DNA from: Mytilisepta virgata
Lineage: Eukaryota; Mollusca; Bivalvia; Mytilida; Mytilidae
Length of the DNA stretch: 64,000 bases
Assembly: GCA_028015205.1 (NCBI GenBank)
Contig: CM051516.1
Span: 38,888,230-38,952,229 of the forward strand
Direction of reading: 5' to 3'
Shown here piece after piece: positions 49,835-60,279 of this stretch (position 1 is its first letter; the number at the start of each line of letters is the position of its first letter). A program made the position numbers and the translations under genes. Below the pieces are notes generated by a model that was given only the letters and a program-made list of their open reading frames with translations, made no database searches and was not told where the DNA came from.

Positions 49835-50770
49835 CAACTGAGCCTAAGGGCTAAACTATAATAAGTCCCATCAACTGAGCCTAAGGGCTAAACAATAATA
49901 TGTCCCATAAACTGAGCCTAAGGGCTAAACTATAATATGTCCCATCAACTGAGCATCTGGTCTAAACAATAATATGTCCCATCAACTGAGGCTCAGCGCT
50001 AAACAATAATATGTCACATCAACTGAGCCTCAGGGCTAAACAATAATATGTCCCATCAACTGAGCCTCAGCGCTAAACAATAATATGTCCCATCAACTGA
50101 GCCTAAGGGCTAAACTTAACCAGGGTTTTATCAAGGAAAAGTTGATGTCATCACTTAGGAAATTTTACGGTCGTCATCACGAATTGATTGACCATTACAG
50201 TGTTCCAATATCTAAGATGATGTTGGACCTGTTTCCACTGTCGTAACCTTTCATGTGCCTCCACCGATTTGTGACTTCCACTGGATTGACTTTGTTGAAC
50301 TTCATGACGGGTGCCGTATACGGAGCAGGAACTGCTTACCCTTCCAGAGCACCTGGGTTCACTCCTGGTTTTTATAGGAGTTCGTGTTGTTCATTGTTTT
50401 TTAGTTTTCTGTGTTTTTTGTTGTGCTTGTGGTTGTTCATTTGTCTTCCCGGGTTTGTCTGTCCAATGGATTAGGTTTGTTTTGATTGCTCCTTAGGTAT
50501 ATTTGTCCTTTCTATAATATGTCCCATCAAACGAGCCTAAGGGCTAAACTATAATATGTCCCATCAACTGAGCCTAAGGGTTAAACAATAATATGTCCCA
50601 TCAACTGAGCCTAAGGGCTAAACAATAATGTGTCCCATCAAATGAGCCTAAGGGTTAAACAATAATATGTCCCATCAACTAAGCCTAAGGGCTAAACAAT
50701 AATGTGTCCCATCAACGGAGCCTAAGGGCTAAATTATAATATGTCCCATCAACTGAGGCTAAGGGCTAAC
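49835..50770. repeat. 37-bp minisatellite, about 14.5 units, split by an insertion
   Basis: The unit is CAACTGAGCCTAAGGGCTAA followed by ACTATAATATGTCCCAT (37 bases). About 7.6 units lie left of 50116 and about 7 units right of 50514. Units differ at a few recurrent positions (ACTATAAT or ACAATAAT; TAAGGG, TCAGGG or TCAGCG), indicating unit-level exchange. Confidence 0.9.
50117..50513 (+). mobile_element. Retroelement 3' end inserted inside the 37-bp array
   Basis: It starts in frame as LNQGFIKEKLMSSLRKFYGR, then HHELIDHYSVPISKMMLDLF and PLS plus TAA, the same C-terminus as at 11690-12180 but without the internal stop in this part. The 3' UTR follows (CGGAGCAGGAACTGCTTACC, GAGTTCGTGTTGTTCATTGT) and ends TTAGGTATATTTGTCCTTTCT. 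The array resumes at ATAATATGTCCC exactly in phase with the unit broken at AAACT. It is 5'-truncated and has no obvious target duplication beyond 2 bases. Confidence 0.8.
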
Positions 50771-50771
50771 C

Positions 50772-51128
50772 TCAAGGGAAGCTAAAACAACATAACAATT
50801 TTTTATAGAGAAAATCAAATCAAAGAATGATAAAATGATTAAAATCCATAAAAAAATAATATCAACGTCGAACAACGTTCCAAGCCACAAGACAATAACT
50901 GAATGATCCCGTATACATTGTAAAAGATGCAATTCCTCCATTGTAAGGATGTAGAAAAACCTGGCGATTGGTAATTATGTTTTATCACGGGCATCTATAT
51001 TTCCCCAAGTCTTCTAGGAAACATGTTTCAATGGATGACTTTTGGGAATTCAAATAAATTGGTTATGAGCGTACCAAATGAAGATAAATCTTGTTTGTAA
51101 TGTACATGTATTTAATTCCCAACAATAA
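50772..51128. other. Intergenic, no gene seen
   Basis: Nothing recognised. Confidence 0.35.
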
Positions 51129-51129
51129 A

Positions 51130-51255
51130 AATGGACAACAAGAAAAGTCAACAATGACATGCAAATCAATCAACGCCACCCCAAAAGACAGAACCCCGAA
51201 CAAACGATAACATAATAAGAGGACAAAACATAAACATAAACACAACAGGGAGTTA
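51130..51255 (-). repeat. Dispersed repeat, copy 2 (copy 1 at 48900-49025)
   Basis: AATCAATCAACGCCACC, AGACAGAACCCC, AAACGATAACATAA.AAGAGG and AAACACAACA match the first copy. Confidence 0.6.
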
Positions 51256-51256
51256 G

Positions 51257-52620
51257 GATGGTCCGAATTGGTACAGCTACAGTTTTAGGGTTTTGTGGGT
51301 ACCAAAATCTCCTCCTTTTGTATCCCGAGACTGTATCTATTTAAAATATACCATAAAAGCTAATACAGTATGATTACCGACAGATGGCTGCAAAAATTGG
51401 TTGGAAGGTATATAATTCAGATACATTTAGCAGGGTCAGAATGGTCTCATTTTAAATGTAAAACCGGCCAAGGTTCTCATGGCTGCAGGTCGGATATTGT
51501 AGTTCTATTCGACCAAAACTGGGCTTACTGTTCTGGCATCATAGAGTTCAATAGAAATCGGCAATATTCGTGAAAGTATCTTAGTTTGCAAATACCTTTA
51601 CAAATTGACTGTATCCGCTAGACGTCATTGCGTCTGCATAGGCATGGTTTTAGGCAGATGTGAATCAAATCTGCATTTTGATCTTTTTTTAATAAATACA
51701 TTATCATGTATTATCGATAACCTTATTTAAAATTTAAAAGTGCGCAGGCATTTTTTGGACTTGCCTGGATATTTAGACTTTTTTAAGTGCGCCTCCTATG
51801 TATTCATTTGTTTTTCATTTTCCTGAGTTTATCTTTCGTCACAGGAAGTCAAAGCTTCTAAATCATAAATCCAGAATTTGATAAAAGAACAATATTTCGT
51901 AAAAAGTAGGTAAATTATTGTTTGTTTAGTAAATGTAGGCAAATAGCGTCGAGAGAGTAAACAACTCCGGTGTCTCCGATTTTTTTCTAATACTGATACG
52001 TTTGCCATCTCTGCATATTTCATAAATATATCAAATCATATTTCTTAGAATAAATAACATTTTGCAGAGAAAATTATTGAAAGATCTGCATTTTATATAT
52101 ATATATTTTACTTATATTCTAAGTATATATATGTTCCTTTTATAACAAACGTACTATATGTTATAATTGTTTAAACATACATTGTATTTTATTCAGAAAA
52201 AAAGAATCTGAAAGGATTAGACAGCAGGCTAATGCCTATCTATATAAGTCCTCGCCATACAAGGTTCATATAAATAACAACCATTTGACCAAAGCGAGGT
52301 AATTCAATTCATTAAAGTGGAAATAACATTTTTAAATCAATGCATGATTTGTATATTTAACTGAATTTTTTAAAGCGACTTTAAACAGTTTCATTGTCAA
52401 GTAAGAATCATAATAATAGCCAAATTTGTTACCTTTAATAGATGTTTGATTGAAAGTTTTAGAACACTCAACTTAAATAGTAAAATGGTTTTGCATATTA
52501 TAATCAAATTTCAAAAAGCCGCAATGTACTAGGTAAAACACTTTATTGTATGCCACAGTGTTACAAAAGGGTATACGCAAATTATCACTAGATATTTGTT
52601 GTCTCAAATTATATTATAAT
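51257..52620. other. Intergenic, no gene seen
   Basis: AT-rich, with a short TA run near 52095. Nothing else recognised. Confidence 0.35.
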
Positions 52621-52624
52621 TATA

Positions 52625-53174
52625 TACAGTCCGCCAAAAGTGAAGCACCATCATTTTTTATTCAAAAAATATTTTTAGTAACAAAAAAATTAAAGAATAC
52701 TCATACTGAGAGTAAATTCATTAAGTGTTTCTGTTAGTATTCACCATAAACAAAACATTATTATAAGGTGGATAACTCGTACATTTTACGTGTACTTCAA
52801 TTTCGCATTCAAAGAAATAGTGCAAAATTAACAATTAAAAATGAAATTTAAGTTTCACTAAGATATTAATTTTTAACAAGACAACATCACTGGAGATCTT
52901 ATGAGACAACATATAGCACATTCTGCAAAGATTTCATCAATATTGGAGTCAATAGGAGGTGCAATCACCACACTTCCGGTATTTATCTCTAAAAAGGCGT
53001 CTCCCACTATGTACAAGCCTTCTCAGCTTTCGTTTCAAGGAAATCGGTTCAAATTATCAACACCTACCACTCTTGGTTTGCTAAGATTCAGACAAGATAG
53101 AAATCTACGCTTCAAAAGCATACAAATATAACCTGTAAAATTTTGGTGGTGCTGAACTTTAGACGGACTGTATA
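52625..53174. mobile_element. TIR element relic flanked by TA (Tc1/mariner-like)
   Basis: The left end is CAGTCCGCCAAAAGTGAAGC followed by ACCATCATTTTTT. The right end is the near reverse complement (AAAATTTTGGTGGTGCTGAA, CTTTAGACGGACTG). Both are flanked by TA, the target of Tc1/mariner transposons. The interior is about 480 bp, too short for a transposase; a 76-codon frame at 52901 was not recognised. Confidence 0.65.
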
Positions 53175-53175
53175 T

Positions 53176-53866
53176 TATGTATTTAACTGTTGTAAGGGAA
53201 ATAACCTCAAAGAGATATTGCACATGTTCAAACATCATAATAACTCCAAATGCTGTGACATACTAAATAGAAGATAAGTTTTTTTTATTTATTCATAACA
53301 TTTGTGCTATTTTTTTTTTAATAATATTTGTTTTGTTTATGCTGAAATCAAAGTGCACATTTTCCATGATTTTTGTAGGAACCATATAGTTTTACATTTG
53401 CACCGTGATGATTCAGTGTGACCCCATTTCAAAGAAAAAAGAAAAATGAATTACGATAAAAACAATTAGTGATTGCTTCGACAATGACATGATCTTTAGA
53501 CACAAACACTGAAATTCTGTTAAGTAGAGGTAACCTGAATCTTGTTTAGATATGGAATATCTGATTTTATAGCCCCTAATTTAGGTGAATTCATTTTACT
53601 TTCCAAAGTTTTGGTTGATAAAATATATATGGTGAAGTTAATGCAAAGCAACATATTAATAAGAATCTGAAGTATTTTCAATGATTTGAATTATTCCTTA
53701 TTAAGTTGTTGTGATTTTAAAGTCAAGAAATGCTAAAGGGTTATTCGAAGGAGGGGAAAATATATGTAGAAAACAACTGGCAAACTTCGGAAAACAACGA
53801 AGACAAGACCAAAACAATACAAACAATAACAACACAAACAATACACTTAAAACTAAAATCATATGA
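53176..53866. other. Intergenic, no gene seen
   Basis: Nothing recognised. Confidence 0.35.
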
Positions 53867-53867
53867 A

Positions 53868-53925
53868 CACGGACCCCGCCAAAAAACCGGGGGTAGACTC
53901 GGGTGCTCCGGAAGAGTAAGCAGAA
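53868..53925 (-). mobile_element. Short fragment of the same retroelement 3' UTR
   Basis: ACCGGGGGTAGACTCGGGTG and CTCCGGAAGAGTAAGCAG are the reverse complement of the CTGCTTACCCTTCC.GAGCACCT block in the elements at 11690 and 50117. Only this block is left. Confidence 0.55.
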
Positions 53926-54422
53926 TATTTCTATAAAGAAATGAACTTCATATATTTTATTTTGCAGTCACGGTTACTCTTTGTTTCTTTGGAAAATCAT
54001 TTATTACAGCAGACAGTGGTGTCGATCTCGTTTCCGCCATTTTAATTTCTGTACACACAGACGACAGCAGAGTTAAATATGAACAATGTTCGGAACGTAT
54101 CGGGAATTTACCGGCGTATTAAGGATAGAGGTCGAGAACTAGAGTAAAATATGTGTATGATTTTCCAATAGGGGGAATTTATTACTATATAATAAAATTT
54201 ATTGCATGGTTTCCATTGGTATCTTGGTAAATGTACGTTAAAATTCTTCAAAAGGAGGTTTGTTCTGTAAACTATAAGTGCATTGTATGTTATTCTAAGA
54301 TTCATACGTACTTGTTTTGCCATCTTATAGTCTTTTTGTTTTGTCATTGTTTTAAATATACTGTATATGTATTTAATTTCATTATTTTATAAGCTGATTT
54401 ATTTCTCAAAGTTAAGTGAAAT
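53926..54422. other. 3' flank of gene A
   Basis: AT-rich. The 3' UTR of gene A probably lies in the right part. No match to the 3' flanks of B and C. Confidence 0.35.
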
Positions 54423-56517
54423 TTACTTTCTCCCTCCCCTTTTCTTGCCTCGATCTTTGTTCTTTATTCTTGGTTTCCGTAAAACAGATTCATCACTTGA
54501 TGTTCTACCTCGGGCAGTTTTAGCATTTTGTTTCTGATCTTTAGTTTTTATAGTACGTTTCTCGGTCTTGATAAATTTGTGACTTGATTGAAGTTCATCT
54601 GCCGCAATACGCCTTTTATAAGTTTTGACTCCTTTACCACTTGGATTAAGCGCATGAACATTTTGTTCTTCCCCTTTGACGGCTGTATCACTTGGTTTCT
54701 GAGCTCTGTTTATTCTAATACTTGCGTTAAAATTTCGAGTTTCAACTCTTTGATCTCCAGATTTGGTTGATGGTGATTCCGTAAATGACGGGATTTGAGT
54801 TACCGGTAAAGGACTGGAATCCATGTCTTTTTCTGACCTAAATTTTCCAAACAAAGCGTCCAAATCTTTATGAATTCCTTTCCCTCTTGCCCGAACCTCA
54901 TTTTCGTAATTCTGTAATACATACATGAACAGGAGAAATATTACTAATTGGCCTGACGGTTTCAGGTATGCATGTACAATGTATTTCAATAAAACTTTTT
55001 AAAGTATGGGTGAAATATATTCATTAAAATATACATTTTACCTTACAAATCCAAATCAGGTTCACAAATAAAATATTCAGAAAATGAATTTCAAAACGAT
55101 TACAGTATGAAATATCCAATGACTAAGGGAAGGGAATGTACACTTTTGAAATTTTATAGATAAGGTGCTTACTATGATAATTCAAGTGCCTATGTTCATC
55201 ATGTGGTCTTACAGCAAAAACATTGTAAAGGAAAATTTTATATCTTAAATTATTGTTCTCTGTTTATTTTTGATAATAAGGAAAATAACGGATGTGTCAG
55301 ATTAGTGTTTACATTCAACTACATGTACTTACATTCAGTAAGGTTTCATCGTATTCTTTGTAGCATATGGCCATCATAAAGTCAAATATATTGGCGAAAT
55401 CTGCTAGTTCTAGACAGTTTCCATCTGTGGCTGATGAAATAGTTTTGTAAAAGTCGAGACACGAATTATATCCTCCACACTGTACCCCATAGATTCTGAT
55501 ATTCTAAAATATTTTAAGTTTCACTGATTTAAACCATTAGTTTTGGAAACATCAAATAAAAAATACATTCTCAAAAATTAACTAACGTATTTAAAGTACA
55601 AGAGCTCTTTGTCCGGTATTACTTTACTGGTCTGGTAATGATTTTACTACAGCAATGCGCAAAGGAATTAAAAACTATACTGTTCTGAAAGTTTGGCATT
55701 AAGTAATATCTGAGAGATTCAAATCTCTGATTAAGCTTTGTTCTTCTTTTTTTCTGGATTTACAATGTTTACTTTTTGAGAACATATAGATATTAATTTG
55801 AATAAGCTAAAAAACATAATGGTTATTTTTATTTATTTATTATTTTTTTTTTTTTGGTTTGCGATATTTTATACCTTGAGCACTACTGAATAGATATGCG
55901 TTCTCATAATATGCAAATTCAATACATAATGTTTCATTAATTATTTATTTTTTTCATATTTAATCCGTTGTGTACATAAAAGTGATAACCATATCAATGA
56001 AAAAGTCAAATACTTTCTTGGCGAGATTCTCCTTCGTTTAGCACAAAAATGATAAATAATAAATACTAGTTACCATAGCCTTCAGTTTTTTTACTTCATC
56101 CCTCCAATTAATCCTGTATATTTGTCCACGATAATTATACCTAGAACCATGTGGATTAGAATCACCAATCATTACTAAGGCCCGTTTGGATCCTGGTGTC
56201 CATGACAAGGTCTGAACTTCTTGTAGTACAAGTTCATAACATTCATCTATATCACCACCTCCCGTTGAACCAACATTTTTCACCCAATTACAAAGTTCCG
56301 CAACATCAGTTGAGAAATCAATATGTTTAGTGATATAATTATTTCTGTCATGATAATCACCATGTGCGAATACTGCTATTCTGATACAAGGAATATCTGC
56401 TTGGAGACGTTGGATCAAATCTTGAATTTTTCTTTTGACTTCTTTTATACATCTATACATAGATCCTGTTGTATCAAAGGAGAAACATATTTCCATTGGT
56501 CCTCCAGATAATGCCAT
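54423..56517 (-). CDS. Gene A: vWA-domain protein with basic tail, 3 exons (about 367 aa)
   Basis: Predicted exons on the minus strand are 56517-56074 (148 codons), 55503-55333 (57 codons) and 54911-54423 (162 codons plus stop). All introns are GT/AG and the joins are phase 0. Exon 1 and the start of exon 2 form a von Willebrand factor A domain. Its metal site is complete: D15-x-T17-x-S19 (DTTGSM), T85 in VGSTGGGD, and D119 in MIGDSNPHG. Such domains bind protein ligands through Mg2+. No signal peptide precedes the domain, so an intracellular role is likely. Exon 3 starts like that of gene B (NYENEVRARGK, DLDALFGKFRS), then diverges into a Lys/Arg-rich, disordered tail ending GKKRGGRK, and lacks the C-terminal domain of genes B and C. 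The start was chosen because gene B has an ATG at the same place. Exon borders rest on comparison with B; no transcript was available. Confidence 0.8.
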
Positions 56518-56664
56518 ACCCGAATCGGTTTGATGATATATATTCTATAATTAAGGTTGGATTATTTAGCGCAAGTCTATCTTCGAAAAATAAGTCATTT
56601 CATTGTCGAAGTATATAGAAAATTATTCTATTATTTTACTGTGTACATGGTGTCACTGTTTTTA

Positions 56665-56695
56665 AGCCTACGTCATCAATAATTGTTTAAATACC
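56665..56695 (-). promoter_or_regulatory. Conserved upstream element of gene A (CRE-like plus TTTAAA)
   Basis: On the minus strand, TGATGACGTA follows a TATTTAAA word, about 150 bases before the gene A start codon. The same arrangement stands before gene B (60248-60276) while the surrounding DNA has diverged. TGACGT is the core of CRE/ATF-type sites. A promoter role is inferred from position and conservation only. Confidence 0.45.
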
Positions 56696-56699
56696 CACT

Positions 56700-57834
56700 G
56701 TATTTAAGTTCAATAATTGATATTTTTAGAACTAAGTATGTATGTATACATGTACCTATCTGTATGTGTATAAAATTCAATTCTCTCTTAATGCTTTTAA
56801 ATGACCTTGTGAAACGTATGAACACCAAAAGCTTACAAAATAAACTCCCAAACTGAATATAACGTCCTTTTATTCCTTCGTTAAATGTATACCCTACGCG
56901 AACACTGAAAATAAAATACAAGTATGTTGTTAATTGCAAAACTTAATTACTAAAAAGTTAAACTTTAATATCTTACGCTAATGTAGAAAACCAAATGGTT
57001 TGTATGAAACTGAGCAGAAGATACCCATTGTCACACGTCTCCCAACCATGAAAAATAATCTGTCAGTTCTTTTGGTTTTTAGTTCTCATTTCTGCATGTA
57101 CAACCTAATTCAATGTTCAATGCAATTTAATTTGTATCATTTTCTTGACCAAACTAGATAATGTATCTGGAAGCCATAGGTACCAATGTTTAGTTTAAAA
57201 GATCGTACGGAAAGCAGTCTGCGAAATTTACTTTAACACAAAAAATACCTATTGATTAAAACTCATACAAATTCATTGGTAATTTTTGCAGGAGAATAAA
57301 CTTTCCATTATATCAATAAACTTTTACGATTTATTGTAACCGAGCAATAATATAACAACAATGTCTCACAACTGTGTATTCTGTTCATCCTACTTGAATA
57401 ATCATAAAATGTTCCCTGCACAAACCAAATTAGTTACCAATGTCACTGTTCACGGAGTTTTGGTTATATGGCTTTGTAAGTTATTTGGTAGAAAGCATTT
57501 TGGTTTTCTTATACGAGTGTGTACAGGTTTGTTACGCTCAAAATAAGACATTATCTAGTTTGGATTTAAATTTTGATTTGATGGTAAACACCATGGTGTA
57601 AGGAACAACTTACATGTATCGATTTCTTATTTTTTCGAGATAATGGTCTGACCATTTTTCAAATTTTCTTAAATCGCAATGTACACAAAATGTAATATTT
57701 AAAATTTTTATTTCAAAGTAAATAACATGTAACAATAACTAAATAAACACTGAACCAAGTTAACACACATATACACTGTATTTACTGTCTTTTTCAGTAA
57801 AAATTAATTGACTCTTCATTTAATATCATTATGT
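56700..57834. other. Spacer between gene A and gene B, no gene seen
   Basis: AT-rich; nothing recognised beyond the gene flanks. Confidence 0.35.
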
Positions 57835-57990
57835 GCATATTTTAACAAATGGTCAGTGAGACAATGACTAGTCATTATTTCCTTGGAATAATTATAACAA
57901 TGTTTATTATTTACATATGTACATATTATGATATATTCGCAATAATGTGGTCTATATAAATAGTCTTTCAAGTTTTTACATCTGTATGTT
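57835..57990 (-). other. 3' flank of gene B, similar to that of gene C
   Basis: The sequence after the stop of gene B contains GACAATGACTAGTCA, ATTTCCTTG and TATTATTTACATA-type blocks in the same order as 62860-63000 after gene C. The duplication that made B and C therefore took in the 3' UTR. Gene A shows no such match. Confidence 0.55.
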
Positions 57991-60029
57991 TTAACATCTG
58001 TATTGCACGATACGTGGTGATGATCTGTCTTTTCCTTGTGTATTCCAAGCATAATCGTAACGGCTTAAATCTGCCAGTTTGTTCATCGTTGCAGTCGTTT
58101 TCCTTAATCGGCAACATCTGACGAACAACTTGCTGCCTTTCTTCAAAACGTCCTCTATCTGAGATTTGACGTCTGATTGTTTTAAAAGTCTTGATTCCCA
58201 TGATCCTCTGTTCAAAATGAAACCTTTGCTAGACTTACAGTAAACGACGTATCGTTTACAACGATCACCAGTCTGTACCGCAAACTCGTATAATGCCGGT
58301 TTTTTGTACTGACCACCACAAATGACCTTTCTTCTATATCCAACAGAGCCACGCGAGCGTTTCTCCCAGATGTGAGATTCTTCGTCTAGAACGGAAGTAG
58401 ATATTGCAAGTTGCCATTTTGACCATTGAGCATCCTTAAGCATGAAGTTTGTCTCCGGTACATTTTCTCTCTTTAATTTTGGGAGATTCTTCAACTGTAA
58501 AAGAAGAATTTGACAAATATAAAAATATTTAATTGAGTTAAGAACACTTTTAAAAAGAATTTAGTAAACTTTGAAATTCATATGTCGACATAAAAATGGT
58601 AAAATTCTAAAATTTCATTGTGTTTTCTATTGTAATTAAGATATTGAATAGTAATGATTTTTAGTTTACTCCGACCTTTTTTCTAGAGATTTTACAATTT
58701 TCTATAAACTTTTATATGATATTTAGAACATAAAATTATTAAAAGGATTATACCTGGTACTTCTCAAGAAGTTTATCTCTTTTCTCCGTCATTTTCTCAT
58801 GCTTAGGTCTATATTTAGGAACTCTTGGTTTTCGTGCTTTCATTACAGCTGGTTTTGGTGTTGCTTTAAGGGCTTTGACTGATGGTGGCTTTGTAAGTGA
58901 TGGAATTTTAGTAACAGGAGGGGGGATGGTATCCATAACATCAGCATCTGATCTTAGTTTTCCAAACAAAGCATCCAAATCTTTATGAATTACCTTTCCT
59001 CTAGCACGAACTTCAGTCTCATAATTCTGTAATATTTAAACATACATGTGTTATCATTATCTTTCGGAAAATATCTCTTTCACCTACATATCTGAAATAA
59101 TATGAACACTTGCTTGAATAATGAAAAAAAATGCTCAATAATTTTCTTCTTAAACAGTTATACAAATGAATCATCAGAAGTTTGTACTTAATGCTTACAT
59201 GTAATAAAGTTTCATCGTGTTCCCTGTAACATATGGCCATCATGAAGTCGAACATATTGGAGAAATCTTCTAGTTCCAGACATTTTCCGTCAGTGGCTGA
59301 CGAGATTTTCTTGTAAAAGTCGACCCTTGAGTCATATTCTCTACACTGAACACCATAAATTCGGACGTTCTGAAAACAATAGAGGAGTTATAGTTAAAAC
59401 TAGTTTTATATTGAAATCATGCCATATGTTAATTCCTTATTGTTTTTTAATTGTGCAATATGTTATTTTAAAGATTAGTCCGAAGAGACTGTAATAAAAG
59501 ATTAAAATATTTAAAATCCATGGAAAAAATATCGTTTTTATTTTTTATTAATTTCGGACTGGAAAATTTAATATGAACAACTTACCATCGTCAACAACTT
59601 GTATACTTCATTCCGCCAGTCAATTTTATAAGTTTTCCCGCCATATTTGTATCCAGGCTCGTGTGGATCAGCATCCCCAATCATTACTAACGCTCTCTTT
59701 GATCCTGGCGTCCACGATAACTTCTGAACTTCCTGAAGAACGAGTTCATAACATTCGTCTCCATCTCCTCCTCCTGTTGAACCAACATTTTTTACCCAAT
59801 TACAAAGTTCAGCAACATCAGTTGAAAAATCTATGTGTTTAGTGATGTAATTGTGTTTGTCACAATAATCGCCATGTGCGAATACTGCCATTCGGATACC
59901 AGGAATATCGGCCTGTAGACGCTATATTATGTCTTGGACTTTTCCCTTTACCTCATTTATACATCCAGACATAGACCCTGTTGTATCAAAAGAGAAACAA
60001 ATCTCCATCGGTCCTCCAGGAATTGCCAT
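57991..60029 (-). pseudogene. Gene B: vWA plus C-terminal domain, 4 exons, premature TAG
   Basis: Predicted exons are 60029-59586 (148 codons), 59369-59199 (57), 59026-58754 (91) and 58494-57991 (167 plus stop), all with GT/AG borders and phase 0. Exons 1 and 2 match gene A in length codon for codon. The vWA metal site is intact (DTTGSM, VGSTGGGD, MIGDADPH). Exon 3 is a Pro/Lys-rich linker. Exon 4 is a compact basic domain with ALYEF, YVVYCK and YDYAWN motifs, possibly GIY-YIG-like. However, codon 36 of exon 1 is TAG (59922-59924) where gene A has CAA (Gln). A full product would be about 463 aa. The rest of the frame is clean, so this is either a young pseudogene, a segregating null allele or a sequencing error. 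Restarting at the Met at 59891 would lose the DxTxS part of the metal site. Confidence 0.7.
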
Positions 60030-60060
60030 AATTTTCTGAAAATATATTTTTTTTAATGTG
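60030..60060 (-). other. Predicted 3' splice site before the gene B start codon
   Basis: On the minus strand TATATTTTCAG is followed by six bases and the ATG. A 5' UTR intron is likely, so the first exon of gene B is probably non-coding and lies between here and the CRE-like element. Confidence 0.4.
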
Positions 60061-60247
60061 TTATTTGACTTCTCTCCTAAAATGATATCGTTGCGGGAAA
60101 AAATCTTTTATTAAATTTTGTTTATATATAATGTAATTAATTTACTTACTGTTTTATGTTTTTTTTCAATTGAGGTACCACTGTATTGAAGTAATAACTC
60201 TTTATGTGTAAAACATTTGCCGTTACCTTATATATACCACTGTTTGT

Positions 60248-60276
60248 GCGTACGTCATCAAAAACTATTTAAAGAT
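60248..60276 (-). promoter_or_regulatory. Conserved upstream element of gene B (CRE-like plus TTTAAA)
   Basis: On the minus strand this reads TTTAAATAG, then TTTTTGATGACGTACGC, about 220 bases before the gene B start. The match to the gene A upstream region around GATGACGTA suggests a shared promoter element kept after duplication. Confidence 0.45.
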
Positions 60277-60279
60277 CCT

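Noticed and set aside
50253..50496. Two overlapping frames in the retroelement tail
   Set aside because: They lie in the 3' UTR after the real stop of the element frame.
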